Positions 1-6,113 of a stretch of 6,535 nt of DNA are shown here, piece after piece; within the stretch, counting starts at the first letter, position 1; every line of letters begins with the position of its first letter. The position numbers and the translations under genes were made by a program. The DNA is from an uncultured Ruminococcus sp. Its GTDB lineage: Bacteria > Bacillota > Clostridia > Oscillospirales > CAG-272. Under the pieces are notes generated by a model, which was not told the origin of the DNA, did no database searches, and saw only the letters and a list, made by a program, of their open reading frames with translations. The stretch covers positions 1 to 6,535 of the forward strand of contig CADBRS010000033.1 of NCBI GenBank assembly GCA_902797125.1, in the 5' to 3' direction.

Positions 1-1287
1 CTCGATCAGTTCGTCGCAAAGCGAAACGATCTCATCTGTGGACAGCTGTGCACCGGTGTGCGGTTCCATAAGAGCCGCCTGATAAAGTGTTTCCTTCTTG
101 CCTGTGTAGGCGGCTTCGATCGTGAGCATCTGCGGGTAGATGTTGGAAGAGTTCATAGCGGCGAGCTGCAGGGGCAGATCTCCGACCATCGTCGGGGTGA
201 TCCCGTTATTGTCGACGAGGCAGGGAACTTCGACGCATGCGTTGTAGGGAAGATTGGAGATGCTGCCCCGGTTCAATACGTTGCCGCCGATCTTGTAAGG
301 GGTGTTCGTGACAACGGCTTCCATAATACGGGATGCATATTCTCCTGAGCGTGTATGCTGGACGTTTCCTCCTGCGAGCAGGTTGTCTCTCTGTGCAGCC
401 CAGGAATTGATTTGGTTGATGCACCTGCGCGGATATTCATCGATCGGGATGTTGAATTTTTCAATGAGGTCGTCTCTGCCTGCTTTGAGGTAGAACGGGT
501 TGTATTCTGCGTTGTGCTCGGAACTCTCCGTGCAATAGTAGCCGAATTTTTCGATATAGTCGAAGCGGACCATATCGTGATGCTTCTGGGTCGCATTTTT
601 CTCTTTGGCGCGGCGGCGGATCTCGGGATAGAGGTCATTGCCGTCCTTGTCATAGATTTCCAAAAGCCATGCCATGTGGTTGATGCCCGCGATCTTCGTG
701 ATGCATCCGTCCAGTTTGTCAAGCATATCCACACCTGACAGAATTCCGCCGGGACAAGCCTGAACACTGTGACAGAGCCCGACCGTTTTGACGCCGGTAT
801 GCAGCTGCATATAGCCGGAAACCATGGCCATGGGGTTGGTATAATTGAGCAGCCAAGCGTTGGGACAGACTTCTTCAATGTCCTTGGCAAATTCTTTCAT
901 GACGTGGATCGTGCGCATGCCGCGCATGATGCCGCCGATGCCCATCGTGTCTGCGATCGTCTGCTTGTATCCGTATTTTTTCGGGATCTCGAAATCGATG
1001 ATCGTACAGGGGTCATAGAGCCCGACCTGAATCGCATTGACGACAAAATCGGCTCCTCTCAAAGCTTCCTTGCGGTTTTCAACGCCCAGATATTTCCGGA
1101 CTGTGGCCCGGGATTCATTCATGGATTTGTTGAGTGCCGTGATCAGCAGGAAGGATTCTTCGAGCCGGACGGCGTCGATATCATACAGGGCGATGTCCAC
1201 ATCGTGGAATACCGGACACAGCATGGTGTCGCCCAATACGTTTTTGGCAAAGACGGTGCTTCCTGCACCCATAAACGTTAATTTCAT
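1..1287 (-). CDS. melA: GH4 alpha-galactosidase, NAD/Mn-dependent (3' end beyond window)
   Basis: Hydrolyses alpha-galactosides such as melibiose in the cytoplasm. GH4 enzymes use NAD+ and a divalent metal in a transient oxidation/elimination mechanism. The reading frame is open for 429 codons with no stop before the window edge. The family is usually about 430-450 residues, so only the last few residues are missing. Seen: an N-terminal Rossmann signature MGAGST (residues 6-11), the conserved DTMGIGGI stretch, NYTNPMAM, the metal-site/subfamily motif C172-H173-S-V, and GINHMAW with H204 as second metal ligand. In GH4 the CHSV form of this motif is linked to alpha-galactosidases, whereas phospho-glycosidases have CN(I/V)P and alpha-glucosidases CHE; this assignment rests on family knowledge. 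The ATG at 1287 is supported by GGAGG at 1293-1297, five bases upstream. It has its own promoter and lies downstream of the phosphatase terminator, so it is probably monocistronic at its 5' end. An alpha-galacturonidase-like specificity is the main alternative. Confidence 0.93.
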   Translation of the reverse strand, partial: MKLTFMGAGSTVFAKNVLGDTMLCPVFHDVDIALYDIDAVRLEESFLLITALNKSMNESRATVRKYLGVENRKEALRGADFVVNAIQVGLYDPCTIIDFEIPKKYGYKQTIADTMGIGGIMRGMRTIHVMKEFAKDIEEVCPNAWLLNYTNPMAMVSGYMQLHTGVKTVGLCHSVQACPGGILSGVDMLDKLDGCITKIAGINHMAWLLEIYDKDGNDLYPEIRRRAKEKNATQKHHDMVRFDYIEKFGYYCTESSEHNAEYNPFYLKAGRDDLIEKFNIPIDEYPRRCINQINSWAAQRDNLLAGGNVQHTRSGEYASRIMEAVVTNTPYKIGGNVLNRGSISNLPYNACVEVPCLVDNNGITPTMVGDLPLQLAAMNSSNIYPQMLTIEAAYTGKKETLYQAALMEPHTGAQLSTDEIVSLCDELIE

Positions 1288-1300
1288 AAAAACCTCCGTT

Positions 1301-1315
1301 TGGAATTGCTTTCCA
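1301..1315. promoter_or_regulatory. Candidate operator palindrome at the melA start site
   Basis: A perfect inverted repeat TGGAA-N5-TTCCA lies between the melA -10 box and its ribosome binding site, covering the expected transcription start (about 1314). This position suits a repressor site. It does not fit the CcpA cre consensus, because the central CG is absent and the length is wrong. Function is inferred from position and symmetry only. Confidence 0.4.
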
Positions 1316-1320
1316 CTTCA

Positions 1321-1326
1321 ATTATA
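1321..1326 (-). promoter_or_regulatory. melA promoter -10 box
   Basis: On the minus strand this reads TATAAT, 33 bases before the melA start codon. The hexamer 17 bases further upstream is GCAAAA, a poor -35 box. A perfect -10 with a poor -35 suggests dependence on an activator, as is common for alpha-galactoside genes; no regulator gene is present in the window. Confidence 0.55.
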
Positions 1327-1357
1327 CACTTTTTCCTCTCTTTTTTTGCGGAAAAAC

Positions 1358-1386
1358 AAAAAATATCCGCGCCAAAAGCGCGGATA
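1358..1386 (-). terminator. Rho-independent terminator of the phosphatase gene
   Basis: Read on the minus strand, TATCCGCGC and GCGCGGATA form a 9-bp stem with a 5-base loop, followed by six U residues. It begins a few bases after the phosphatase stop codon and ends just before the melA promoter, separating the two transcripts. Confidence 0.9.
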
Positions 1387-1389
1387 GAA

Positions 1390-2196
1390 TCAGTTTTGAA
1401 GCATTTTGGTTTTAAATGCTTGAAGTTCCTCATCGCTGATATGCAGGCGGTTTTTGATGAAATCCAGCACGGAGCCGTATTCGGATTCGAGATAGCGGTA
1501 CAAAGCTTCCAGATATCTTCGCTCGGCATGCATTACGTGAAAGGCTAATCTGGCCAATTTCGTGTCAAACTTAAAGAGCGTGGCGAGGATCAGATATTTG
1601 TAGGATTCTCTGTTCGAATATCTGTTGGACCGCATGTAGTCACGCATGATCGTTTCTTTCGGAACGTCCAGCATGGTGAGCAGCAACATGGAAACGATCC
1701 CGGCTCTGTCTTTGCCCGCTGTACAGTGAAAAAGTACAGTGCCTTTATCTTCGATGACCCATTCCATGATCTTTTTCAGAACGACGGAAAACTGATCCAG
1801 CGTTGCGTCATCCTGTGCGACGGCTGGGTATAGTTCTTCCAGATTTGGGATCATATCGCGAAAATGCTGTCTGGACGTCGAGGCCTTCGACATGCCTTTG
1901 ATCGAGGCTCCCGCTTCTCTGGAAATGCCTGCCTTCTGATCGTTGAGCAGCGGGACGAACAGGTACTCGATCCCTTCAAATACCTGGTTTGGCTTTTCCA
2001 GCCGTTCCTGAGGTGTTCTCATGTCGATGACCAGATTGACACCCAGATCTTTGAGTTTTTTCTCGTCTTTAGTTGTCGCCTTGAAGAGAGAGCCGCTCCG
2101 GATGACGGCGTGTGAACGAATCGTTTCACCCGCTGTCGTATGAAGCCCGCTGAAATCTCTGGCATTGATAATTTTATGAAGACGGATATCTGCCAT
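1390..2196 (-). CDS. Tyrosine/lipid phosphatase of the HCTAGKDR (Tyr_phosphatase3) family
   Basis: A 268-residue cysteine-dependent phosphatase. Seen: N-terminal NARDFSGLHT followed by IRSGSL (residues about 11-37), the typical opening of this family (usual form NFRDLGG...RSGSL); DMRTPQER at 58-65; and the P-loop HCTAGKDR at 157-164, with catalytic Cys158 and Arg164. The Lys and Asp inside the loop match bacterial phosphatases such as Listeria LipA and mycobacterial MptpB, which act on phosphoinositides as well as phosphopeptides; substrate here is therefore open. No signal peptide or membrane segment is visible, so it is probably cytoplasmic. The frame stays open upstream to an ATG at 2307, but that would place the start inside the MATE terminator and upstream of the promoter. 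The ATG at 2196 has AAAGG seven bases upstream and begins with conserved sequence, so it was chosen. The gene has its own promoter and terminator. Confidence 0.9.
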   Translation of the reverse strand: MADIRLHKIINARDFSGLHTTAGETIRSHAVIRSGSLFKATTKDEKKLKDLGVNLVIDMRTPQERLEKPNQVFEGIEYLFVPLLNDQKAGISREAGASIKGMSKASTSRQHFRDMIPNLEELYPAVAQDDATLDQFSVVLKKIMEWVIEDKGTVLFHCTAGKDRAGIVSMLLLTMLDVPKETIMRDYMRSNRYSNRESYKYLILATLFKFDTKLARLAFHVMHAERRYLEALYRYLESEYGSVLDFIKNRLHISDEELQAFKTKMLQN

Positions 2197-2227
2197 AACG
2201 ACACCTTTCTGGAACACAGTTAGAGGT

Positions 2228-2256
2228 AGTATAACACAAAGCGAGTTTTTTTTCAA
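2228..2256 (-). promoter_or_regulatory. Phosphatase gene promoter
   Basis: Minus-strand TTGAAA (2251-2256) and TATACT (2228-2233) are separated by exactly 17 bases, a near-consensus sigma-A promoter. Transcription would start near 2221, about 25 bases before the start codon at 2196. This supports the shorter start choice for the phosphatase. Confidence 0.8.
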
Positions 2257-2270
2257 TAGAAAACGAGTCG

Positions 2271-2302
2271 AAAAAAGAGCGAACCGGGGAAGTTCGCTCT
2301 TT
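2271..2302 (-). terminator. Rho-independent terminator of the MATE gene
   Basis: On the minus strand AAAGAGCGAAC and GTTCGCTCTTT form an 11-bp perfect stem with a 7-base loop (2285-2291). The last stem bases run into a tract of six U residues. It lies about 30 bases after the MATE stop codon and just upstream of the phosphatase promoter. Confidence 0.93.
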
Positions 2303-2331
2303 GGCAAGGTATTGCATCGAACAGAAATGGA

Positions 2332-4113
2332 TCAAGCGGTAATCGGCTCCGCATTTTCCAGTTCGGACTCATGGATGGTGATCGCCAAGTTGTTCAGATT
2401 CAGTGAGTAGGTATACTTGACATCGTCTGCGATCGCCAGAACCAAACGGATACCCAGGCAATCCTTGTTGCTCGTTTTCGGGACATAGTGGATGGGGTCG
2501 AACGCGGTGCAGTCGTCACGGAAGCGGACGATCCATTTATCTTTCTTGTGCAGGACCAGCACCGATTGACTGTGATTCTTTTTCTTGTCTTTGGTGAAAC
2601 CGTGCTCGACGGTGTTCGTCGACATTTCCTCGACGCATACGGCGATTCGGTTGGCTACTTTGGAGGAGGCACCTCTGGAGAGGCAGAATTCACCGACTTT
2701 TTCTGAAACGGCGATGGCATCTTCCAACTGTGTGACCGTGGCTTCGAAAGTTTCTTCAGCCGGGACACTGAAATCTTTTCCCAGAAGGAGCATGCCCATG
2801 TTTTTGAACGGGATCTCTCTGTTCTGGATCCAGCAGAAAATGAAAACACCTAACAGTGTCAGGACTTCTCCTGCCAGGAAATAATACCAGACGCCTGTCG
2901 CTTTGAAAGGAAAACTCAGGATCCATGCAACCAGGATCGGGAAGCCCGCGCCTTCGAACAGGGAAATAACCTCGGTGTAGACGGGATGGCCGATGGCCTG
3001 ATAGGCATTCCGGAGTGCTCCGCAGAAGCAGCTGGGAACCAGACCGAGCGCGAACATCCGGATACCCTGGATGGCCATGTCCTGACTGGCGCCTGCCTCG
3101 GGAATGAACAATCTGACGAGTAGGGGAGCGAAACCGATCAGCAAGCCGCCCACTACGATGCCCAGAATGACAGCGTAACGGTACAGCTGGTTGATGACCT
3201 TTCGCAATCCGCCCCGGTCCTCTTCCTGGAACATGATGCCGACCATGGTCAGCGTCACGCCTCCGATACCGGTCGTGATACAGTTGCTTGCGTTTCCGAG
3301 CGTCTGAATGACCGAGAAAGCTGCGACCGCATTATCTCCGGAGACATTCAGCAGCAGGTTGTTCAGCACGAAAACGAGTACGACGATCGTGGCCAAATTG
3401 AAGATGCTGGGCAGGCCGCCTTTAAACAGTTCGCCCATCTTTTTGGCTTTGATCCGTTTAAAGCTGAACTTGAAGACGCTTTTTTTGGAAACGAAATAAA
3501 TGATACCGACAAGACATCCTACATAGTAGCTGATGGATGAAGCGAGACCCATGCCGAACATGCCTCCGTGGAAAACGTAGACATTGAGCAGATCCAGCGC
3601 GATATCGGCAACCGTCATTCCCGCGACCGCTATGACGAGCAATGTGCTCTGTCCTGCGATCTGAAGGAAGGGAACCAGGATCAGTGCGGCCATGGAAGCG
3701 GGCGCGCCTATGATGAACCCGGCAATGTATTGGGACGTGTCTGCAAACAGTTCGGGATCGGCTCCGGCTCCGAGCATCGTAGCGATCGGGTCTCGAAGAA
3801 AGAAAACCAGGATCATGAAGGGGATGGAAATAAGGGCCGTGATGCCGATGGAGGATGAGTAAGCCTCATTGCATTCTTCCTGCAAACCGCGTCCGAGCGA
3901 CTTGCTGCAGGAAACCTGAACGCCTGCGGAGAGCATGGACGCAACGGCTGCCAGGATTAGCAGCACCGGATTGGCCATGCCGTAGGCAGCGAGGGCTTTG
4001 ACCCCAAGAAAACGGCCTATGACGATATTATCGATCAGCAGGCAAAGCGATACTGTCAACGTAGACAAAGTCTGAGCGATCAGCATCTGCCTGACCAGTT
4101 TTTTCGTAAAAAT
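2332..4113 (-). CDS. MATE-family transporter fused to a C-terminal RsbW-like ATPase domain (AUU start)
   Basis: A 593-residue protein. Residues 1 to about 430 form a MATE multidrug/cation antiporter: hydrophobic segments in two halves, the opening LIDNIVIGRFLG, and a basic cytoplasmic loop (about 210-233) between the halves. Residues about 450-580 resemble the GHKL ATPase domain of anti-sigma kinases (RsbW/SpoIIAB type). They contain an N-box VEEMSTN with the E-x3-N pattern (E496, N500), a G1-like RDDCTAFD (532-539) in which the usual Gly is Cys535, and a G2-like CLGI (552-555). The domain would lie in the cytoplasm. Start: the first ATG in frame is at 4086, but it lacks a good ribosome site. 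Nine codons upstream an ATT at 4113 lies nine bases after a perfect GGAGGTG (4121-4127), and the added residues MFTKKLVRQ fit the usual MATE N-terminus; an in-frame TGA lies just above. AUU initiation is therefore preferred, as in E. coli infC. The gene has its own promoter and terminator. The transported substrate is unknown. Confidence 0.88.
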   Translation of the reverse strand: MFTKKLVRQMLIAQTLSTLTVSLCLLIDNIVIGRFLGVKALAAYGMANPVLLILAAVASMLSAGVQVSCSKSLGRGLQEECNEAYSSSIGITALISIPFMILVFFLRDPIATMLGAGADPELFADTSQYIAGFIIGAPASMAALILVPFLQIAGQSTLLVIAVAGMTVADIALDLLNVYVFHGGMFGMGLASSISYYVGCLVGIIYFVSKKSVFKFSFKRIKAKKMGELFKGGLPSIFNLATIVVLVFVLNNLLLNVSGDNAVAAFSVIQTLGNASNCITTGIGGVTLTMVGIMFQEEDRGGLRKVINQLYRYAVILGIVVGGLLIGFAPLLVRLFIPEAGASQDMAIQGIRMFALGLVPSCFCGALRNAYQAIGHPVYTEVISLFEGAGFPILVAWILSFPFKATGVWYYFLAGEVLTLLGVFIFCWIQNREIPFKNMGMLLLGKDFSVPAEETFEATVTQLEDAIAVSEKVGEFCLSRGASSKVANRIAVCVEEMSTNTVEHGFTKDKKKNHSQSVLVLHKKDKWIVRFRDDCTAFDPIHYVPKTSNKDCLGIRLVLAIADDVKYTYSLNLNNLAITIHESELENAEPITA

Positions 4114-4120
4114 GGCAATT

Positions 4121-4127
4121 CACCTCC
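4121..4127 (-). promoter_or_regulatory. Ribosome binding site that decides the MATE start
   Basis: Minus-strand GGAGGTG is an excellent anti-16S match. It is nine bases from the in-frame ATT at 4113, but 36 bases from the first in-frame ATG at 4086, which is too far. The only other nearby start, the GTG within the site itself, is in another frame. Confidence 0.75.
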
Positions 4128-4144
4128 GTATTTATTGACGATCC

Positions 4145-4174
4145 ATTATACCACATGTTTTCAAGATCGGTCAA
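4145..4174 (-). promoter_or_regulatory. MATE gene promoter with extended -10
   Basis: Minus-strand TTGACC (4169-4174) and TATAAT (4145-4150) are separated by 18 bases. TGG directly before the -10 gives an extended -10 element. Transcription would start near 4138, leaving a short leader before the ribosome binding site at 4121-4127. Confidence 0.8.
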
Positions 4175-4185
4175 TCATGTTTTCA
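4154..4185. repeat. Tandem 10-bp direct repeat around the MATE -35 box
   Basis: CATGTTTTCA occurs at 4154-4163 and again at 4176-4185, a 22-base period (two helical turns). The first copy lies in the spacer of the MATE promoter, the second directly upstream of its -35 box. A weaker third copy, CAGATTTTCA (8 of 10), is at 4188-4197. The layout is that of a regulator binding one face of DNA; no matching regulator gene is in the window. Confidence 0.55.
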
Positions 4186-4206
4186 TTCAGATTTTCAAAA
4201 AAAAGA

Positions 4207-4235
4207 TTTACTTTTTACTATGTTTCTAGTATAAT
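4207..4235 (+). promoter_or_regulatory. Promoter of the scaffold/GGGtGRT operon
   Basis: TTTACT (4207-4212) and a perfect TATAAT (4230-4235) are separated by 17 bases. Transcription would start near 4242. That rules out a start at the ATG at 4245 for any ordinary leader and favours the ATG at 4311. It is back-to-back with the MATE promoter, with 32 bases between the two -35 boxes. Confidence 0.7.
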
Positions 4236-4258
4236 TGACTCGGTATGGAGACCGCTCG

Positions 4259-4308
4259 GGAACGGATCGTTCCATTGCGGTTGCGAATCATTATGAAAGG
4301 AATCATAA
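4259..4308 (+). promoter_or_regulatory. Structured leader of the scaffold gene
   Basis: The roughly 70-base leader holds two perfect small hairpins: GGAACG-GAT-CGTTCC (4259-4273) and TTATGA-AAGGAA-TCATAA (4291-4308). The second presents the Shine-Dalgarno core AAGGA in its six-base loop, two bases before the start codon. This could modulate translation. The pairing is seen in the sequence; any regulatory role is inferred. Confidence 0.4.
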
Positions 4309-4310
4309 AA

Positions 4311-5036
4311 ATGGCTAAAGTTAGTGAATGCCCTTATGCCATGAGCGCAGACGTAGCCCGTCAGGTCAAAGTCAACAAAGGCTGTGATCACGGTCCTGCT
4401 CCGCTTCCGGAAGAGGGCAAATGGATTCAGGCAAAAGAGATTTCCGATATCTCCGCTTACACGCACGGTGTGGGCTGGTGCGCGCCTCAGCAGGGTGCCT
4501 GCAAACTGTCCCTGAACGTGAAGAACGGGATCATCGAAGAGGCGCTGGTCGAAACGATCGGCTGCTCCGGTATGACGCACTCCGCTGCTATGGCAGCCGA
4601 GATCCTTCCGGGAAAGACCATCCTGGAAGCACTGAACACAGACCTTGTCTGCGATGCGATCAACACGGCGATGCGCGAACTGTTCCCTCTGATCGTTTAC
4701 GGCCGCTCTCAGTCCGCTTTTTCTGAAAACGGATTGGTCATAGGCGCCGGTATGGAAGACTTAGGCAAAGGCTTCCGCTCTATGGTCGGCACGATGTACG
4801 GGACAAAGGAGAAGGGTGTCCGTTATCTGGAAATGACGGAAGGTTACTGCACAAAAATGGCTCTCGATGCAAACAATGAAGTCATCGGCTACGAGTTCGT
4901 TTCACTCGGCAAGATGACAGACTTCATCAAAAAAGGCATGGAGCCGAACGAAGCATACAACAAAGCGATCGGACATTACGGCAGATTTGCTCCCGAAGAC
5001 GGTGCAGTCCGCTATATCGATCCGCGCAAAGAATGA
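4311..5036 (+). CDS. NifU/IscU-like iron-sulfur cluster scaffold, atypical
   Basis: A 241-residue cytoplasmic protein whose residues about 45-145 resemble the NifU N-terminal (IscU) scaffold domain. The core pattern is GAC64KLSLNV, IIEEALVETIGC85SGMTHSAAMAAEIL, then PGKTILEAL. C64 and C85 match the first two cluster-ligand cysteines. Two standard features are absent: the Asp two residues after the first Cys of IscU (here ACKL instead of ACGD), and the third ligand Cys, where GRSQSAF (131-137) has Ser. Extra cysteines at 7, 25, 57 (GWCAPQQ), 114 and 180, and an extension of about 95 residues at the C-terminus, set it apart from ordinary SufU/IscU (about 125-150 residues). The ATG at 4311 has AAGGA nine bases upstream; the frame extends to ATGs at 4245 and 4293, but these have no ribosome site and 4245 falls at the transcription start. 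It shares an operon with the GGGtGRT gene. Scaffold activity is inferred from homology; the exact client is unknown. Confidence 0.85.
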   Translation: MAKVSECPYAMSADVARQVKVNKGCDHGPAPLPEEGKWIQAKEISDISAYTHGVGWCAPQQGACKLSLNVKNGIIEEALVETIGCSGMTHSAAMAAEILPGKTILEALNTDLVCDAINTAMRELFPLIVYGRSQSAFSENGLVIGAGMEDLGKGFRSMVGTMYGTKEKGVRYLEMTEGYCTKMALDANNEVIGYEFVSLGKMTDFIKKGMEPNEAYNKAIGHYGRFAPEDGAVRYIDPRKE

Positions 5037-5050
5037 GGAGGTAGTGTCAC

Positions 5051-6049
5051 ATGGCAACATTTGAAGGTTATGAGAGACGGGAAGCCAAGATCCTCGGCGT
5101 GCTCGCTCAATACGGCATCTCCTCTATCGATGAATGCAAAAAGATTTGCGACGAAAAGGGTATCGACCCCTATACCATCGTCCAGGAAACACAGCCTATC
5201 TGCTTCGAAAATGCAAAATGGGCATACACCGTAGGCGCTGCTATCGCCATCAAAAAAGGCGACAAGAAAGCTGCTGACGCAGCCGCTGATATCGGTATCG
5301 GCTTGCAGTCTTTCTGCATCCCCGGTTCTGTGGCAGAGAACAGAAAAGTCGGTTTGGGACACGGAAACCTCGGCAAAATGCTTTTGTCGGAGGAGACCGA
5401 ATGCTTCTGCTTCCTGGCCGGTCATGAATCTTTCGCAGCAGCCGAAGGCGCCATCAAGATCGCTCTGAACGCCAATAAAGTCAGAAACAAGCCTTTGCGC
5501 GTCATTCTGAACGGCTTGGGCAAAGATGCGGCCTATATCATTTCGAGAATCAACGGATTCACCTATGTTCAGACCGAGTTCGATCCTTACACGGAGACCG
5601 TGACCATCGTTCGCGAAGTTCCGTTCTCCAACGGTGCCCGCGCGAAAGTCCGGTGCTACGGTGCAGATAACGTTCCTGAAGGCGTAGCCATCATGAAACT
5701 TGAAAAAGTCGGCGTCTCCATCACAGGCAACTCGACGAACCCGACCCGCTTCCAGCACCCGGTCGCTGGCACATACAAAAAATGGTGTGTCGAAAACGGC
5801 GAGAAATATTTCTCAGTCGCTTCCGGCGGAGGCACTGGCCGTACGCTCCATCCGGACAACATGGCTGCAGGTCCTTCCAGCTACGGTATGACCGATACGC
5901 TGGGAAGAATGCATTCAGACGCCCAGTTCGCAGGTTCTTCTTCAGTTCCGGCTCACGTTGAGATGATGGGCCTGATCGGCATGGGCAACAACCCGATGGT
6001 CGGTGCGACCGTCGCTGTTGCAGTTGCTGTGGAAGAAGCCATGAAATAA
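5051..6049 (+). CDS. GGGtGRT-family protein (function not established)
   Basis: A 332-residue protein recognised by the family's name-giving motif, GGGTGRT, at residues 259-265 (context ASGGGTGRTLHP). Other glycine-rich stretches are GLGHGNLG (101-108), ILNGLGKDAAYI (152-163) and the C-terminal GLIGMGNNPMVGAT (307-320). Cysteines lie at 29, 33, 51, 89, 118, 120 (a C-F-C pair), 202 and 246. No signal peptide or convincing membrane segment is seen, so it is likely soluble and cytoplasmic. The family has no biochemical function that I know of. AGGAGG (5036-5041) overlaps the upstream stop codon and sits nine bases before this ATG, so translation of the two genes is probably coupled. From memory, members often neighbour an Fe-S scaffold gene as here; this points to a role in metal-cluster or redox chemistry, but that is inference. 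Length and both ends look complete. Confidence 0.85.
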   Translation: MATFEGYERREAKILGVLAQYGISSIDECKKICDEKGIDPYTIVQETQPICFENAKWAYTVGAAIAIKKGDKKAADAAADIGIGLQSFCIPGSVAENRKVGLGHGNLGKMLLSEETECFCFLAGHESFAAAEGAIKIALNANKVRNKPLRVILNGLGKDAAYIISRINGFTYVQTEFDPYTETVTIVREVPFSNGARAKVRCYGADNVPEGVAIMKLEKVGVSITGNSTNPTRFQHPVAGTYKKWCVENGEKYFSVASGGGTGRTLHPDNMAAGPSSYGMTDTLGRMHSDAQFAGSSSVPAHVEMMGLIGMGNNPMVGATVAVAVAVEEAMK

Positions 6050-6065
6050 GATCTATCGATCGATC

Positions 6066-6113
6066 AAACTGCTCCCGATCGCGGTCAAAACCGCGGGAAG
6101 GGGCAGTTTTTTT
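6066..6113 (+). terminator. Rho-independent terminator of the scaffold/GGGtGRT operon
   Basis: The outer arms AAACTGC (6066-6072) and GCAGTTT (6103-6109) enclose an inner perfect hairpin CGCGGT-CAAA-ACCGCG (6080-6095). The 3' arm runs into seven U residues (6107-6113). It starts 17 bases after the GGGtGRT stop codon and closes the two-gene operon. Confidence 0.92.

Noticed and set aside
273..1281. Open frames of 127-205 residues on both strands inside the GH4 gene
   Set aside because: They lie in other frames of a continuous 429-codon GH4 gene with conserved motifs throughout, so they are shadows.
1301..1315. CcpA catabolite-repression (cre) site at melA
   Set aside because: The central CG of the cre consensus is missing and the symmetry has the wrong length; kept only as a generic operator candidate.
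2197..2307. 37-codon upstream extension of the phosphatase
   Set aside because: It would start inside the MATE terminator and upstream of the promoter at 2228-2256. The ATG at 2196 has a ribosome site and starts the conserved region.
4245..4310. 22-codon upstream extension of the scaffold gene
   Set aside because: The ATG at 4245 lies at the predicted transcription start and lacks a ribosome site; the added residues do not resemble the family.
5012..5758. 248-residue open frame on the minus strand opposite the scaffold end and the GGGtGRT gene
   Set aside because: It is antisense to a clearly recognised gene, has no ribosome site that I can see, and its composition looks like an antisense codon-bias artefact.
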